NCBI RefSeq assembly: GCF_029369745.1
Contig: NZ_CP120210.1
Location: 5,084,001 to 5,148,000, forward strand
DNA: 64,000 bases
Source: Amycolatopsis sp. QT-25
Lineage (GTDB): Bacteria > Actinomycetota > Actinomycetes > Mycobacteriales > Pseudonocardiaceae
Direction: 5' to 3'
Shown: positions 41,648 to 50,482 of the stretch, piece by piece
Numbering within the stretch: the stretch's first letter is position 1
Layout: every line of letters starts with the position of its first letter
Made by a program: the position numbers and the translations under genes
The notes under the pieces: generated by a model
What the model was told of the DNA's origin: nothing
The model's input: only the letters and a program-made list of their open reading frames with translations
The model's database searches: none

Positions 41648-42793
41648 CTAGAGTTCGTGTGCCGCGCTGACGGCGGCGATGAGATCCGCCCAGCGCCCCG
41701 GGCCGGCGAGGCCGAGGTGGTACAGATGCAGTTCGGTGGCGCCCGCCTTGCCGAGTTCGCGGGTGTAGGCCTCGATGTCGGGCACCGGGCTCGCCGCCAC
41801 CGCGGTGACGTAGCTGCCGACGGCGACCTTCTCCGGCAGTTTCGCCCGTGCCGTCGCGACCGCGCCCACGCTGGGGCGGCCGGGTACCCAGTTCTGCAGC
41901 ACCACCGCGTCGACGTCGTCCGGGGCCGACGGGGTCAGCCCCGGCAGCGCGCCGGTGACCCACGGGTCCATCGCGCCGTGCAGCACGATCCGGGGCCCGG
42001 GCGGGATCTTCGCTAGCACCTCCCGCCGGAGCGCGTCGGTCGCCTTCTGCCGCGTGTCGAGCAGGACCTGCCGCAGCGTGGGCAGGATCTTGTCCTCTCC
42101 GGTGCGGAGGTCGCCGCTGTCGATCAGCCGCCGGACCTCGGCCCGCAGCTTGCCCAGCGCCTTCACCGGGTCCTGCCCGGCCGCGGCCCAGGTGTCGAGA
42201 CAGTCGTCACAGCAGCAGATCGACAGCAGCCGGGCCACCGCGGGCGACCAGACGCCGTCGGTCTTCTCGTGCTGGTGCTGGTGTACGGCGCCGAGGGGGC
42301 CGCACGCCTCGAGGACGACCGTGGCGAAATCGAGTCCGGCGAGGCTCTCCGCGGTCACGTTCGCGGCGTACTCGCGGACGGCGGGCTGGCCGGGGCACAG
42401 CGCCCACGGGTACCGCTCGCCGAAGCAGTTGCGCACGGTGAAATCCGGGAACTCCGTGCCCAGCCGCGAATTGTGGGTCAGCACGAGCCACGCCGCGACC
42501 GGAACACCCGCCTCGTTCAGCGTCCGGACGGCGTCACCCGCGCTGTCGCGGCTTTCGACCCAGTCCGGTTCGGCGGGCTTCAGCTCACCCCAGGCCTCCT
42601 CGCGCACCGGCCGGTACAGCGCCGCGTGGCGCGCGACGACCGAGGTGCGCTCGGGAGCCCAGGGCGTCGCCGCACGGGCGCTGTGGTACGAAACGGCGAC
42701 GGCGACCTCGTCGACGCCGAGTTCCCGTACGCGCTCGACGAAGCCGGGATCGTCGACGACGTCCCAGGGGTAGGCGTATCCGGTGACCTTCAC
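41648..42793 (-). CDS. Uncharacterised TIM-barrel-like protein in uronate operon
   Basis: 381 aa, soluble. It begins MKVTGYAYPWDVVDDPGFVER, then YHSARAATPWAPE, AWLVLTHNSRLG, and an aromatic/acidic VVLEACGPLGAVHQHQHEK. A cysteine cluster SICCCDDCLDTW sits near the middle. A late IVLHGAMDPW and ELHLYHLGLAGPGRW complete an alternating strand-helix pattern like (beta/alpha)8 glycosidase-like proteins; CFCxxC segments occur in GH10-like families. It lies between gudD (4 bases) and the dehydrogenase (15 bases) and is therefore part of the pathway. A lactonase or uronoside hydrolase role is possible but not shown. Confidence 0.7.
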   Translation of the reverse strand: MKVTGYAYPWDVVDDPGFVERVRELGVDEVAVAVSYHSARAATPWAPERTSVVARHAALYRPVREEAWGELKPAEPDWVESRDSAGDAVRTLNEAGVPVAAWLVLTHNSRLGTEFPDFTVRNCFGERYPWALCPGQPAVREYAANVTAESLAGLDFATVVLEACGPLGAVHQHQHEKTDGVWSPAVARLLSICCCDDCLDTWAAAGQDPVKALGKLRAEVRRLIDSGDLRTGEDKILPTLRQVLLDTRQKATDALRREVLAKIPPGPRIVLHGAMDPWVTGALPGLTPSAPDDVDAVVLQNWVPGRPSVGAVATARAKLPEKVAVGSYVTAVAASPVPDIEAYTRELGKAGATELHLYHLGLAGPGRWADLIAAVSAAHEL

Positions 42794-42797
42794 CCTG

Positions 42798-44054
42798 TCA
42801 CCACCGTGCCGTGTTCGGCTCGAAGTTGCCGACGAACTTCCGCATGTAGGTCACGTCATCCCGTTTGGTCTGTCCACTTCGGACATAGTCTTCATGGGCC
42901 CGCGCCAGCGCGTCGGGGTCGAGTTTTACCCCGAGCCCGGGCTTGTCGGGCACCGCGACCGCACCGTCGGCGAACTCCAGCGCACCCGGGGCGATGACGT
43001 CGGCCGTCTTCCACGGCCAGTGGGTGTCGCAGGCGTAGGTCAGGTGCGGCGTCGCCGCGGCCACGTGCACCATAGCGGCCAGACTGATCCCGAGATGACT
43101 GTTCGAGTGCATGGAAAGTCCCACGTCGAAACATTCCGCCGTGGTGGACAGCGCCTGAGTGTCCCGAAGGCCACCCCAGTAATGATGGTCCGAAAGTATT
43201 ACGCCGACCGCTCGCTGCCGGAACGCGGGCTCGATGTCCGCGAAGCGCACGACGCACATGTTCGTGGCCAGCGGCATGTTCGCCTGCTCGGCCACCCGAG
43301 CCATGCCCTCGATGCCCGGTGTCGGGTCTTCGAGGTACTCCAGGACACCGTCGAGCTCTTCGGCGACCCGGATGCCCGTTTCGGCGGTCCACGCCGCGTT
43401 CGGGTCGATGCGGAGCGGGTGGTCCGGGAACGCCTCGGCGAGCGCGCGGATCCCGGCCATCTCCTGGTCGGGGTCGAAGGCACCGCCCTTGAGCTTGATG
43501 GAGCCGAACCCGTACTCCGCCACCATGCGGCGTGCCTCGCCGACGAGCGCCTCCGGCGTGGTCACCTCGCCCCACGAGTCCTCCTCGGCGCCGAGGTGGG
43601 CGCCGAACTTGTAGAACAGGTAGGCGGAGAAGTCGACGGCGTCGCGTGCCTTGCCGCCGAGCAGGTCCACCACCGGCCTGCCGAGGTAGTGCCCCTGCGC
43701 GTCGAGCGCGGCCACCTCGAACAGCGAGTACACGCTGGCGACCGTCTTGCTGACGGAGAACCCGCCGGTGAGCCCGTGCGCGTCGGCGAAGACGACTTCG
43801 CCCAGCGTGGTGGCGACCTTGCGGCGGAGGCCGGGCAGGTCGAACACGTCCTGCCCCTTGAGTTCCGGCAGCACCTTGCGGACCTGTTCGAGGAACGTGA
43901 AGTCGCCATAGGACTCGCCCAGGCCGACCACACCGTCCTCGCAGATCAGCTGGACGACGCCGCGCAGCGCGAAGGGTTCGTGCACGCCCATGACGTTGAG
44001 CAGCGGCGGGTCGGCGAAGGCGACCGGGGTCAGGACGACATCGAGAACCTTCAT
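42798..44054 (-). CDS. gudD: Glucarate dehydratase (enolase superfamily)
   Basis: 418 aa. Glucarate dehydratase signature: PPLLNVMGVHEPFALRG at the N terminus, the KxK base pair in SIKLKGGAFDPDQE, metal ligands in RIDPNAAWT, and in EYLEDP and later ATNMCV, the HHYWGGLR block and the catalytic histidine in SMHSNSHLGISL. It removes water from D-glucarate (or galactarate/idarate) giving 5-dehydro-4-deoxy-glucarate. The stop is 4 bases from the next gene; the start is 2 bases after kdgD. Confidence 0.95.
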   Translation of the reverse strand: MKVLDVVLTPVAFADPPLLNVMGVHEPFALRGVVQLICEDGVVGLGESYGDFTFLEQVRKVLPELKGQDVFDLPGLRRKVATTLGEVVFADAHGLTGGFSVSKTVASVYSLFEVAALDAQGHYLGRPVVDLLGGKARDAVDFSAYLFYKFGAHLGAEEDSWGEVTTPEALVGEARRMVAEYGFGSIKLKGGAFDPDQEMAGIRALAEAFPDHPLRIDPNAAWTAETGIRVAEELDGVLEYLEDPTPGIEGMARVAEQANMPLATNMCVVRFADIEPAFRQRAVGVILSDHHYWGGLRDTQALSTTAECFDVGLSMHSNSHLGISLAAMVHVAAATPHLTYACDTHWPWKTADVIAPGALEFADGAVAVPDKPGLGVKLDPDALARAHEDYVRSGQTKRDDVTYMRKFVGNFEPNTARW

Positions 44055-44056
44055 CT

Positions 44057-45001
44057 TCAGGCACCGACCTCGACGGACTCGAGGACGGCGAACCCGTCGT
44101 GGACGATCTTCTCCAGGCGGGTGATCTGGTCCGCGGTCGGCTCGACCAGCGGCGGCCGGACGGAGCCGACCTTGTCCCCGCGTAGCCGTGCGGCGGCCTT
44201 GACCAGTGACACGGCGAAGCCCTGCCCTTCGTCCCGCAGCGCCACCAGCGGGAGGTAGAACCCGGCGAGCAGCGCCTCCATGACCGCGTCGTCGTTCTCC
44301 GCGAGCGCGCGGTGGAAGCGGGCAGCGATCTCGGGGGCGAAGCAGTGCACGGCCGAGGAGTACCGCGCCACACCGACCGCGGAGTAGGCGCGCGCGGAGA
44401 CCTCCGCCGTGGGAAGACCGTTGAAGAACAGGAAATCCCGGGCCCGTTCGGTGTCGGCCGCACGGATCGTGGTGATGATCCGGCTCATGAGTTCGACGTC
44501 CCCGAAGCCGTCCTTGATGCCGACCACCGACGGAATGCCGAGGAGCTCCGCGGCCGAGCCGGGGGTGAACACCCCGGTGGACCGGTGGTACACGATCACC
44601 GGGATCGAGGACTCCCCGACGGCGTACCGGACGTGGTCAACCAGCCCGGAAGGCGGGCCGGTGACCAGGTAGGGCGGCAGGAGGAGGACGCCGTCCGCGC
44701 CGCCCGCCTCCGCCGCCGCGATCCCGGCACGGGCCGTCGCCGCGCCGCCGCCGGCCCCGACCCACACCGGCACCCGCCCGGCGACGACTTCCCGAGCCTT
44801 GCGCAGGATCGCCGCGTGCTCGTCCGGGGACAGCGAGCTGAATTCGCCCGTACCGCAGGCGACGAACAACGCGCCGGCTCCGGCGGCCACGTGGCTCTCG
44901 ACGGTTTCCGCGAACACGTCGAGGTCGAGTTCCAGCCCCTCGGTGAAGGGGGTCAAGGGGAACGCCAGTAGGCCGTCGAGTTCGATCTTGGGCTGTGCCA
45001 T
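44057..45001 (-). CDS. kdgD: 5-dehydro-4-deoxyglucarate dehydratase (decarboxylating)
   Basis: 314 aa, DapA/NAL superfamily. DGLLAFPLTPF, GTGEFSSLSPDEH, VIVYHRSTGVF with the active-site tyrosine, and the Schiff-base lysine in VVGIKDGFGD are all in place. The enzyme takes the gudD product to alpha-ketoglutarate semialdehyde, CO2 and water. It is tightly linked to gudD (2 bases) and lies about 45 bases after the symporter gene. Family length is normal. Confidence 0.94.
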   Translation of the reverse strand: MAQPKIELDGLLAFPLTPFTEGLELDLDVFAETVESHVAAGAGALFVACGTGEFSSLSPDEHAAILRKAREVVAGRVPVWVGAGGGAATARAGIAAAEAGGADGVLLLPPYLVTGPPSGLVDHVRYAVGESSIPVIVYHRSTGVFTPGSAAELLGIPSVVGIKDGFGDVELMSRIITTIRAADTERARDFLFFNGLPTAEVSARAYSAVGVARYSSAVHCFAPEIAARFHRALAENDDAVMEALLAGFYLPLVALRDEGQGFAVSLVKAAARLRGDKVGSVRPPLVEPTADQITRLEKIVHDGFAVLESVEVGA

Positions 45002-45046
45002 TGGTTTTCTCTTTCGTTCTTTGTGAGGTTCCGGGTTCGGGCCCGG

Positions 45047-46170
45047 TCAGGCAGGCACGGTGGTGCCGTCCTGGGACTTGGGGGCAGGACGTCGTCGTCG
45101 CGGTCGATCGTGTCGATGATCTCGTCGGTGGCGGCCTCGCGCTCGGGCATGAGGTAGCCGAGCCCGGCGAACAGCGCCACTGAGACCAGGATCGGGGTCG
45201 ACACGGTGACCGCGAGGGTGGCGTGGTAGCCGTAGTACGCGATCGCGTAGGCGAGGAGACCGCCCGCCCACGAGATCAGGGCCGCGCGGGAGCCGGAGCG
45301 GCGGAACGCGGGGAGCATGCCGAGCAGCAGCGGCCACACCAGGTAGAGGATCGAGGACAGCCGGGCGCCCCGGCGGGCTTCGCAGGTGTTCGGCGCCGCC
45401 ATGTAGCGCTGCGCCAGGTTCCACATCCCGCCGTTGTATTCCAGCGTCTTCACCAGCACGTAGACGAGCAACACGACGGTGGTGAACTTCGACGTCGTCG
45501 GGTTCAGATGGGCGGGCGGGAGGTCGCCCCACATGGTCCACAGTCCGGAGACGCCGCCGAGCTTGTCCAGCACGACCCACAGCATCACGATCGCCGCGAT
45601 GGCCTGGACGACGAACTGCCCGAAGTCGGTGAGCGCGTCGGCCCAGAGACCACCGACGGTGCGGTAGATCAGCGTGATCGAACCGGTGATGACGATGCCC
45701 CAGGGGTAAGGCACGCCCGCGAAGACGTCGAGGATCGTCGCGACCGCGAACCACTTGGCCGCGATGTCGAAGATCTTCAGCAGGCTGCCGCTCCAGGCCA
45801 GCGCCTGCTGGGTGGGCACGTCGAAGCGTTTCGCCAGGTATTCGAGCGGCGAGGCGACCCCTAGCTTCGAGCGCAGGCGGTTCCAGCGTGCGGCGAACAG
45901 CCGGCTGCGGATCCCCACGCCGATCCCGATGCCGGCCATGCCCCAGAAGTAGACGGTGATGCCGTCCGTGTAGGCGACCCCCGCATACGCGACGAAGAGG
46001 ACGGCGCTGTAACCGGACATGTGGTGGGAGATACCGGCCAGCCACCACGGCATCTTGCCGCCGGCGGTGAAGAAGTCACTGACAGTGTCGGCCCGGCTGT
46101 GCGACCACAAGCCGATCACCCCCATCAGGACGAAATACGCGGACACCATGACCCGGTCCAGTAGATGCAC
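45047..46170 (-). pseudogene. Sodium:solute symporter with internal deletion and 3' frameshift
   Basis: The frame from GTG 46170 gives a clear SSS start (VSAYFVLMGVIGLW, SDFFTAGGKMPWWLAG, HHMSGYSAVLF). Then LYLVWPLLLGMLPAFRRSG joins two parts that are normally separated by some 120-150 residues including several helices. The deletion is in frame. At 45081-45086 a homopolymer shift near the end makes the intended DVLPPKSQDGTTVPA read out of frame. Total length is about 375 aa against about 500 in relatives. It probably encoded uronate or aldarate uptake. Start: GTG preceded by GGAGAGAAG. Confidence 0.75.
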
Positions 46171-46211
46171 CGCTGACTTCTCTCCGCGTTCACGAAGAGC
46201 CGACCCGACTT

Positions 46212-46264
46212 GTTCACATCCATGAACGAAGTCTGCTATAGTGATTATGTTCATCCATAGGAAC
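46212..46264. promoter_or_regulatory. IclR-type operators and -10 box between divergent units
   Basis: GTTCACATCCATGAAC (46212-46227) and GTTCATCCATAGGAAC (46249-46264) both have GTTC..GAAC ends, 37 bp apart. TATAGT (46237-46242) between them is a good -10 for the iclR direction. They sit between the symporter and iclR starts, so the IclR protein probably represses both units until a uronate signal arrives. Confidence 0.6.
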
Positions 46265-46323
46265 GATGTTCGGACGCTAATATGGCCGGAGTCACAAGTC
46301 AACGGCCGGATGGAGGAGCGCGG

Positions 46324-47136
46324 ATGCCACAGGAAGCCGCTGTCACCGTGGCGAACGGCGCGGTCACCACGGCCGAACCCGCCGGGGTGAAATCAGCCCG
46401 GCGGGCGATGGATCTCATCGAGACCTTCGCCGCCAACGACGTCTGGCTTTCCCTGTCGGATCTCCACGCGCGCACAGGTTTTCCCAGGTCGAGCCTGCAT
46501 GGCCTGCTCCGCACCCTGCTCGAGGCGGGCTGGCTGGAAGTGGACACCAACACCGCCCGCTACCGCCTCGGCGTCCGTGCGCTGATCTGCGGAACGGCGT
46601 ACCTCGACCGCGACCCGGTCGTCCCGTACGCGACCGAGGCACTGGAGCGGATCCGGGAGAAGACCGGCTTCACCGCGCACTTCGCGCGCCGCGAAGGCAC
46701 CGATGTCGTCTACCTGGAGACGCGCGAGTCCCGACACTCGACGCACCTCGTCTCCCGCGTCGGCCGCACCCTGCCCACCCACGCGACCGCGCTGGGCAAG
46801 GTGTTGCTGGCCGAACTGACGCACGACGAGATCGACGCGCTCCTGACCGGGAAACTGCCGGCACTGACGCCGAACACCATCACCTCGGCCGAAGCACTGC
46901 ACGCCGAATGCGCGAAGACCCGCGAACGCGGCTATGCGGCGGAAATCGAGGAAGGCAGCCTCGGCGTCCGATGCGTCGCGGCCGTGATCCCGTACCGCAT
47001 CCCCGGCACCGACGCGATCAGTTGCTCCATGCCGGTCACCGAGGTCACCGACGCCGACGCACGGCGCGTCGGCGAACTGCTCGCCGAAATCACCGCGGAA
47101 CTCGGCCAGCAACTGCGCCGCGCCGGCATCCGCTGA
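46324..47136 (+). CDS. IclR family regulator of uronate catabolism
   Basis: 270 aa. ATG 46324 has GGAGGAG upstream. The winged helix reads VKSARRAMDLIETFAANDVWLSLSDLHARTGFPRSSLHGLLRTLLEAGWLE. The C-terminal effector domain shows HLVSRVGRTLPTHATALGKVLLAELT and RGYAAEIEEGSLGVRCVAAVI, the conserved IclR signature. It stands between a catabolic operon (divergent) and udh (co-directional, 35 bases), which is the common layout for pathway regulators of this family. A uronate or aldarate is the probable effector. Confidence 0.9.
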   Translation: MPQEAAVTVANGAVTTAEPAGVKSARRAMDLIETFAANDVWLSLSDLHARTGFPRSSLHGLLRTLLEAGWLEVDTNTARYRLGVRALICGTAYLDRDPVVPYATEALERIREKTGFTAHFARREGTDVVYLETRESRHSTHLVSRVGRTLPTHATALGKVLLAELTHDEIDALLTGKLPALTPNTITSAEALHAECAKTRERGYAAEIEEGSLGVRCVAAVIPYRIPGTDAISCSMPVTEVTDADARRVGELLAEITAELGQQLRRAGIR

Positions 47137-47171
47137 CCGACCCGTACTTCTTTCACCGACAAGGGGCACTT

Positions 47172-47996
47172 ATGGCAGACCAGCGCGTCCTGATCACCGG
47201 CTCGGCGGGCATCGTCGGCACCCTGATGCGGCCGCGGCTGCGCCGTTCCGGCCGGACACTGCGGCTGCTCGACCTGGCCACGCAACCCGAAGCCGAAGCG
47301 GGCGAGAGCGTCGAACTGATCACCGCCTCGGTCACCGACCCGGAGGCGATGGCGACGGCGTGCGACGGCGTCGACGCGGTGATCCACCTCGGCGGGCACA
47401 GCCGTGAGAACACGTGGGAAGCCACCCTGGACGTCAACATCAATGGCACCCACACCGTTCTCGAAGCCGCGCGCGCGGCCGGTGTGCCGCGCGTGATCCT
47501 GGCTTCCAGCAACCATTCCGTCGGCTTTCGCCGCACTGACGATGCCGGTGAAAACGGCCTCCCCGCCGACTCCACGCCCCGGCCCGACACCTACTACGGC
47601 GTCAGCAAAGCGACCATCGAAGCGCTCGGCAGCCTGTACCACTCCCGGTTCGGCATGGACGTGATCGTCATCCGGATCGGTTCCTGCTTCGAAAGCCCGG
47701 TCGCCCTCGGCCCGCGCGGCCTGACCACCTGGCTCTCCCCCGACGACGGCGCCCGCCTGTTCGAGGCCTGCCTGAGCTACCCCTCCCCCGGCTACCGGCT
47801 CATCTGGGGCGTCTCGGACAACACGCGCCGGGTCTACTCTCTCGCCGAAGCCGAGGCACTGGGGTACAAATCGCTCGACAACGCGGAGACCTACGCGGAC
47901 CAGGTGGCGGATCAGCCCGCGCCGACCGGCGTGGCGGCCGAGTACGTCGGCGGGCCGTTCTGCACCGCGCCGCTGGGGGCGTACAACCCGCTCTGA
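47172..47996 (+). CDS. udh: Uronate dehydrogenase
   Basis: 274 aa, short-chain (extended) NAD-dependent dehydrogenase. Rossmann VLITGSAGIVGTLMRPRL at the start, IHLGGHSRENTWEATLDVNINGTHTVLEAAR, ILASSNHSVGFRR, catalytic tyrosine and lysine in YYGVSKATIEAL, and the C-terminal RIGSCFESP.. ..WLSPDDGARLFEACL typical of uronate dehydrogenases. It oxidises D-galacturonate or glucuronate to the aldarolactone with NAD. It completes the oxidative route with GudD, KdgD and KGSADH. It lies 35 bases after iclR, so they are probably one transcript. Confidence 0.9.
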   Translation: MADQRVLITGSAGIVGTLMRPRLRRSGRTLRLLDLATQPEAEAGESVELITASVTDPEAMATACDGVDAVIHLGGHSRENTWEATLDVNINGTHTVLEAARAAGVPRVILASSNHSVGFRRTDDAGENGLPADSTPRPDTYYGVSKATIEALGSLYHSRFGMDVIVIRIGSCFESPVALGPRGLTTWLSPDDGARLFEACLSYPSPGYRLIWGVSDNTRRVYSLAEAEALGYKSLDNAETYADQVADQPAPTGVAAEYVGGPFCTAPLGAYNPL

Positions 47997-48083
47997 GACG
48001 GGACGATTGCATCCCGGTGGGCGCACTTTCGCACCGTGCGTCGTGAAGGTCATGGACGGCTGGCGGGTCAGGCCAAGATGGCG

Positions 48084-48146
48084 TGGGGTACATGAAGGCC
48101 CCCTTCCTTGCGCTAGGCGCAAGGAAGGGGGCCTTCATGTACCCCA
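48084..48146. repeat. Dispersed hairpin repeat, copy 3 (30-bp perfect arms)
   Basis: Arms 48084-48113 and 48117-48146 are perfect complements around TAG; the left arm begins TGGGGTACATGAAGGCCCCC. The core matches copies at 19776 and 38392. It sits between the convergent udh and glgB genes, about 88 bases after udh, and should terminate both strands. Confidence 0.9.
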
Positions 48147-48163
48147 CAAGACAGCGGCATAAC

Positions 48164-48195
48164 GGGCACTGGGGTCGTGATGTCCCTTGTGGACT
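48164..48195 (+). repeat. Conserved 32-bp block accompanying hairpin repeat, copy 3
   Basis: GGGCACTGGGGTCGTGATGT and the following CCCTTGTGGACT match 19862-19892 with one extra G, in the same orientation and at a similar distance from its hairpin. A CACGCCAGGCCCCT follows as at copy 1. No gene is seen between this and 48271. Confidence 0.7.
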
Positions 48196-48271
48196 AACGC
48201 GAAGTCACGCCAGGCCCCTCACGACCCTGCTCCGGCAGCCGGCAGCGAGACCAAGGTCGGCGTCAAACCCC

Positions 48272-50482
48272 TCAAGACTCCGAGGGGGGCCTGGGATCCT
48301 CGGTCAACCAAAGGACACCGGCCGGAGGAAGCTGGAGGACCGCGGAAGCCGGCTGGCCGTGCCACGCCTCCTCCGTCGCCTCCACCTCGCCCAGGTTGCC
48401 CACATCCGAGCCACCGTAGGAGCCCGCATCCGTGTTGAGCACCTCACGCCAACGGCCCGCCGACGGCAGACCGACGCGGTAGTCGTGGTGCGGGGACCCG
48501 GCGAAGTTCGCCACACACGCCAGACGTGAACCGTCCTCGCCGATGCGCAGGAAGCTGAGCACGTTGCCGCCCGCGTCGTTGGCGTCGATCCAGGCGAACC
48601 CCTCCGGGGTGGTGTCCTGGCTGAACAGCGCCGGGGTCGAGCGATACAGTTCGTTCAGGGTGCGCACCAGCTCCCACACTCCTCTGTGCAGGGGCGCGTC
48701 CAGCAGCTGCCAGTCGAGCGAACGTGATTCCGCCCATTCGGCGGCCTGGCCGAATTCGCCGCCCATGAACAGCAGTTGCTTGCCGGGGTGCGCCCACATG
48801 AACGCCAGCAGCGAACGCAGTCCGGCTGCCTTGTTCCACTCGTCGCCGGGCATCCGGTCCCACAGCGAACCCTTGCCGTGCACCACTTCGTCGTGGGACA
48901 GCGGCAGCATGAAATTCTCGCTCCAGGCATAGGCGAGGGAGAACGTCATCTCGTTGTGATGGTAGACGCGGTGCACCGGCTCATGGGACAGATAACGCAG
49001 CGTGTCGTGCATCCAGCCCATGTTCCACTTGAAGCCGAAACCCAGCCCGCCGAGATGCGTGGGGCGCGTGACGCCCGGCCAGGCGGTGGACTCCTCGGCC
49101 ACCATCACCACCCCGGGGTGTCGCTTGTAGACGGTGGCGTTCAACTCCTGGAGAAACCGTACGGCGTCCAGGTTTTCCCGGCCACCGTATTGGTTCGGCA
49201 GCCACTCCCCGTCCTTGCGGGAGTAATCGAGGTAGAGCATCGACGCGACCGCGTCGACCCGAAGGCCGTCCAGGTGGAATTCGTCGAGCCAGTACAGCGC
49301 GTTGGCCACCAGGAAATTGCGGACCTCGTTGCGGCCGAAGTCGAAGACGAGGGTGCCCCAGTCCGGCTGTTCGCCGCGGCGCGGGTCCGCGTGTTCGTAC
49401 AGCGGCGTGCCGTCGAAACGGGCGAGCGCCCAGCTGTCACGCGGGAAATGCGCCGGTACCCAGTCGACGAGCACGCCGATGCCCCGCCGGTGCAGATGGT
49501 CGACGAAATACCGGAAGTCGTCCGGCGAACCGAACCGCGCGGTCGGCGCGTAGTACGAAGTGACCTGATAGCCCCAAGAGCCGCCGAACGGGTGCTCCGA
49601 CACCGGCAACAGCTCGACGTGGGTGAAACCGGTCTCGACCAGGTAGTCACCCAGCTGTTCGGCCAATTCACGATAGTCCAGGCCGGCGCGCCACGAGGCG
49701 AGGTGCACCTCGTAGACGCTCATCGGCGCCTTGGCCCAGTCGGTCGCCTCGCGTCGCGCGACCCATTCCTCGTCACCCCAGGTGTAGCCGGACGTGGTGA
49801 CCACCGACGCCGTCGCCGGTGGCGTCTCGGTGGCGAACGCCATCGGATCGGCCTTCTCGTGCCAAGTGCCGTCCGGGCCGAGGATGCGGAACTTGTAGCA
49901 GGTGCCCGGCTTGACGTCGGGCAGGAACAGTTCCCAGACACCGGACGAGCCGAGCGAGCGCATCGGCTGCGCACGCCCGTCCCAGCCGTTGAAGTCACCG
50001 ATCACGCGCACGCCTCGCGCGTTCGGCGCCCACACCGCGAACGACGTGCCCTCGACGACACCGTTCGGCGTCTCGTAGGAGTGCACCCGCGCTCCCAGCA
50101 CCTCCCAGAGGCGCTCGTGCCTGCCTTCGCCGATCAAGTGCAGGTCCAGCTCCCCCACCGTCGGCAGCCAGCGGTACGGATCGTCCGTGACGACGGTGTG
50201 CCCGTCATAGTCGACCTCGAGCCGGTAGTCGCCGGGATGCTCGGGTACGGCGACGGCGAACAGCGCGTCGGTCACTCGCTCCATCGGGTATCGGTGGCCG
50301 TCGACGCACAGCGTGACGGCCTTCGCGCCGGGCCGCAGCGTCCGCACCGCGAACGCCGAGCCCGCCGAGTGGGCGCCCAGCACCGAGTGCGGATTGTGGT
50401 GATCCCCGGCCAGGAGCCGGTCGATATCGGCGGCCGGCGGGGCGGCGTCGGGCAGATCGTCCGATGCGGCGTTCGGGTTCAC
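48272..50482 (-). CDS. glgB: 1,4-alpha-glucan branching enzyme
   Basis: About 736 aa, GH13_9. After N-terminal CBM48-type regions (HNPHSVLGAH, then SFAVWAPNARGVRVIGDFNGW) the GH13 motifs run in order: VLVDWVPAHFP, GLRVDAVASMLYLDYSR with the nucleophile aspartate, VMVAEESTAWPGVT with the acid/base glutamate, and LPLSHDEVVHGKGSL. The GTG start at 50482 overlaps the maltokinase stop (GTGA), so it is translationally coupled to the GlgE pathway genes. It adds alpha-1,6 branches to the glucan made by GlgE. Confidence 0.95.
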   Translation of the reverse strand: MNPNAASDDLPDAAPPAADIDRLLAGDHHNPHSVLGAHSAGSAFAVRTLRPGAKAVTLCVDGHRYPMERVTDALFAVAVPEHPGDYRLEVDYDGHTVVTDDPYRWLPTVGELDLHLIGEGRHERLWEVLGARVHSYETPNGVVEGTSFAVWAPNARGVRVIGDFNGWDGRAQPMRSLGSSGVWELFLPDVKPGTCYKFRILGPDGTWHEKADPMAFATETPPATASVVTTSGYTWGDEEWVARREATDWAKAPMSVYEVHLASWRAGLDYRELAEQLGDYLVETGFTHVELLPVSEHPFGGSWGYQVTSYYAPTARFGSPDDFRYFVDHLHRRGIGVLVDWVPAHFPRDSWALARFDGTPLYEHADPRRGEQPDWGTLVFDFGRNEVRNFLVANALYWLDEFHLDGLRVDAVASMLYLDYSRKDGEWLPNQYGGRENLDAVRFLQELNATVYKRHPGVVMVAEESTAWPGVTRPTHLGGLGFGFKWNMGWMHDTLRYLSHEPVHRVYHHNEMTFSLAYAWSENFMLPLSHDEVVHGKGSLWDRMPGDEWNKAAGLRSLLAFMWAHPGKQLLFMGGEFGQAAEWAESRSLDWQLLDAPLHRGVWELVRTLNELYRSTPALFSQDTTPEGFAWIDANDAGGNVLSFLRIGEDGSRLACVANFAGSPHHDYRVGLPSAGRWREVLNTDAGSYGGSDVGNLGEVEATEEAWHGQPASAVLQLPPAGVLWLTEDPRPPSES

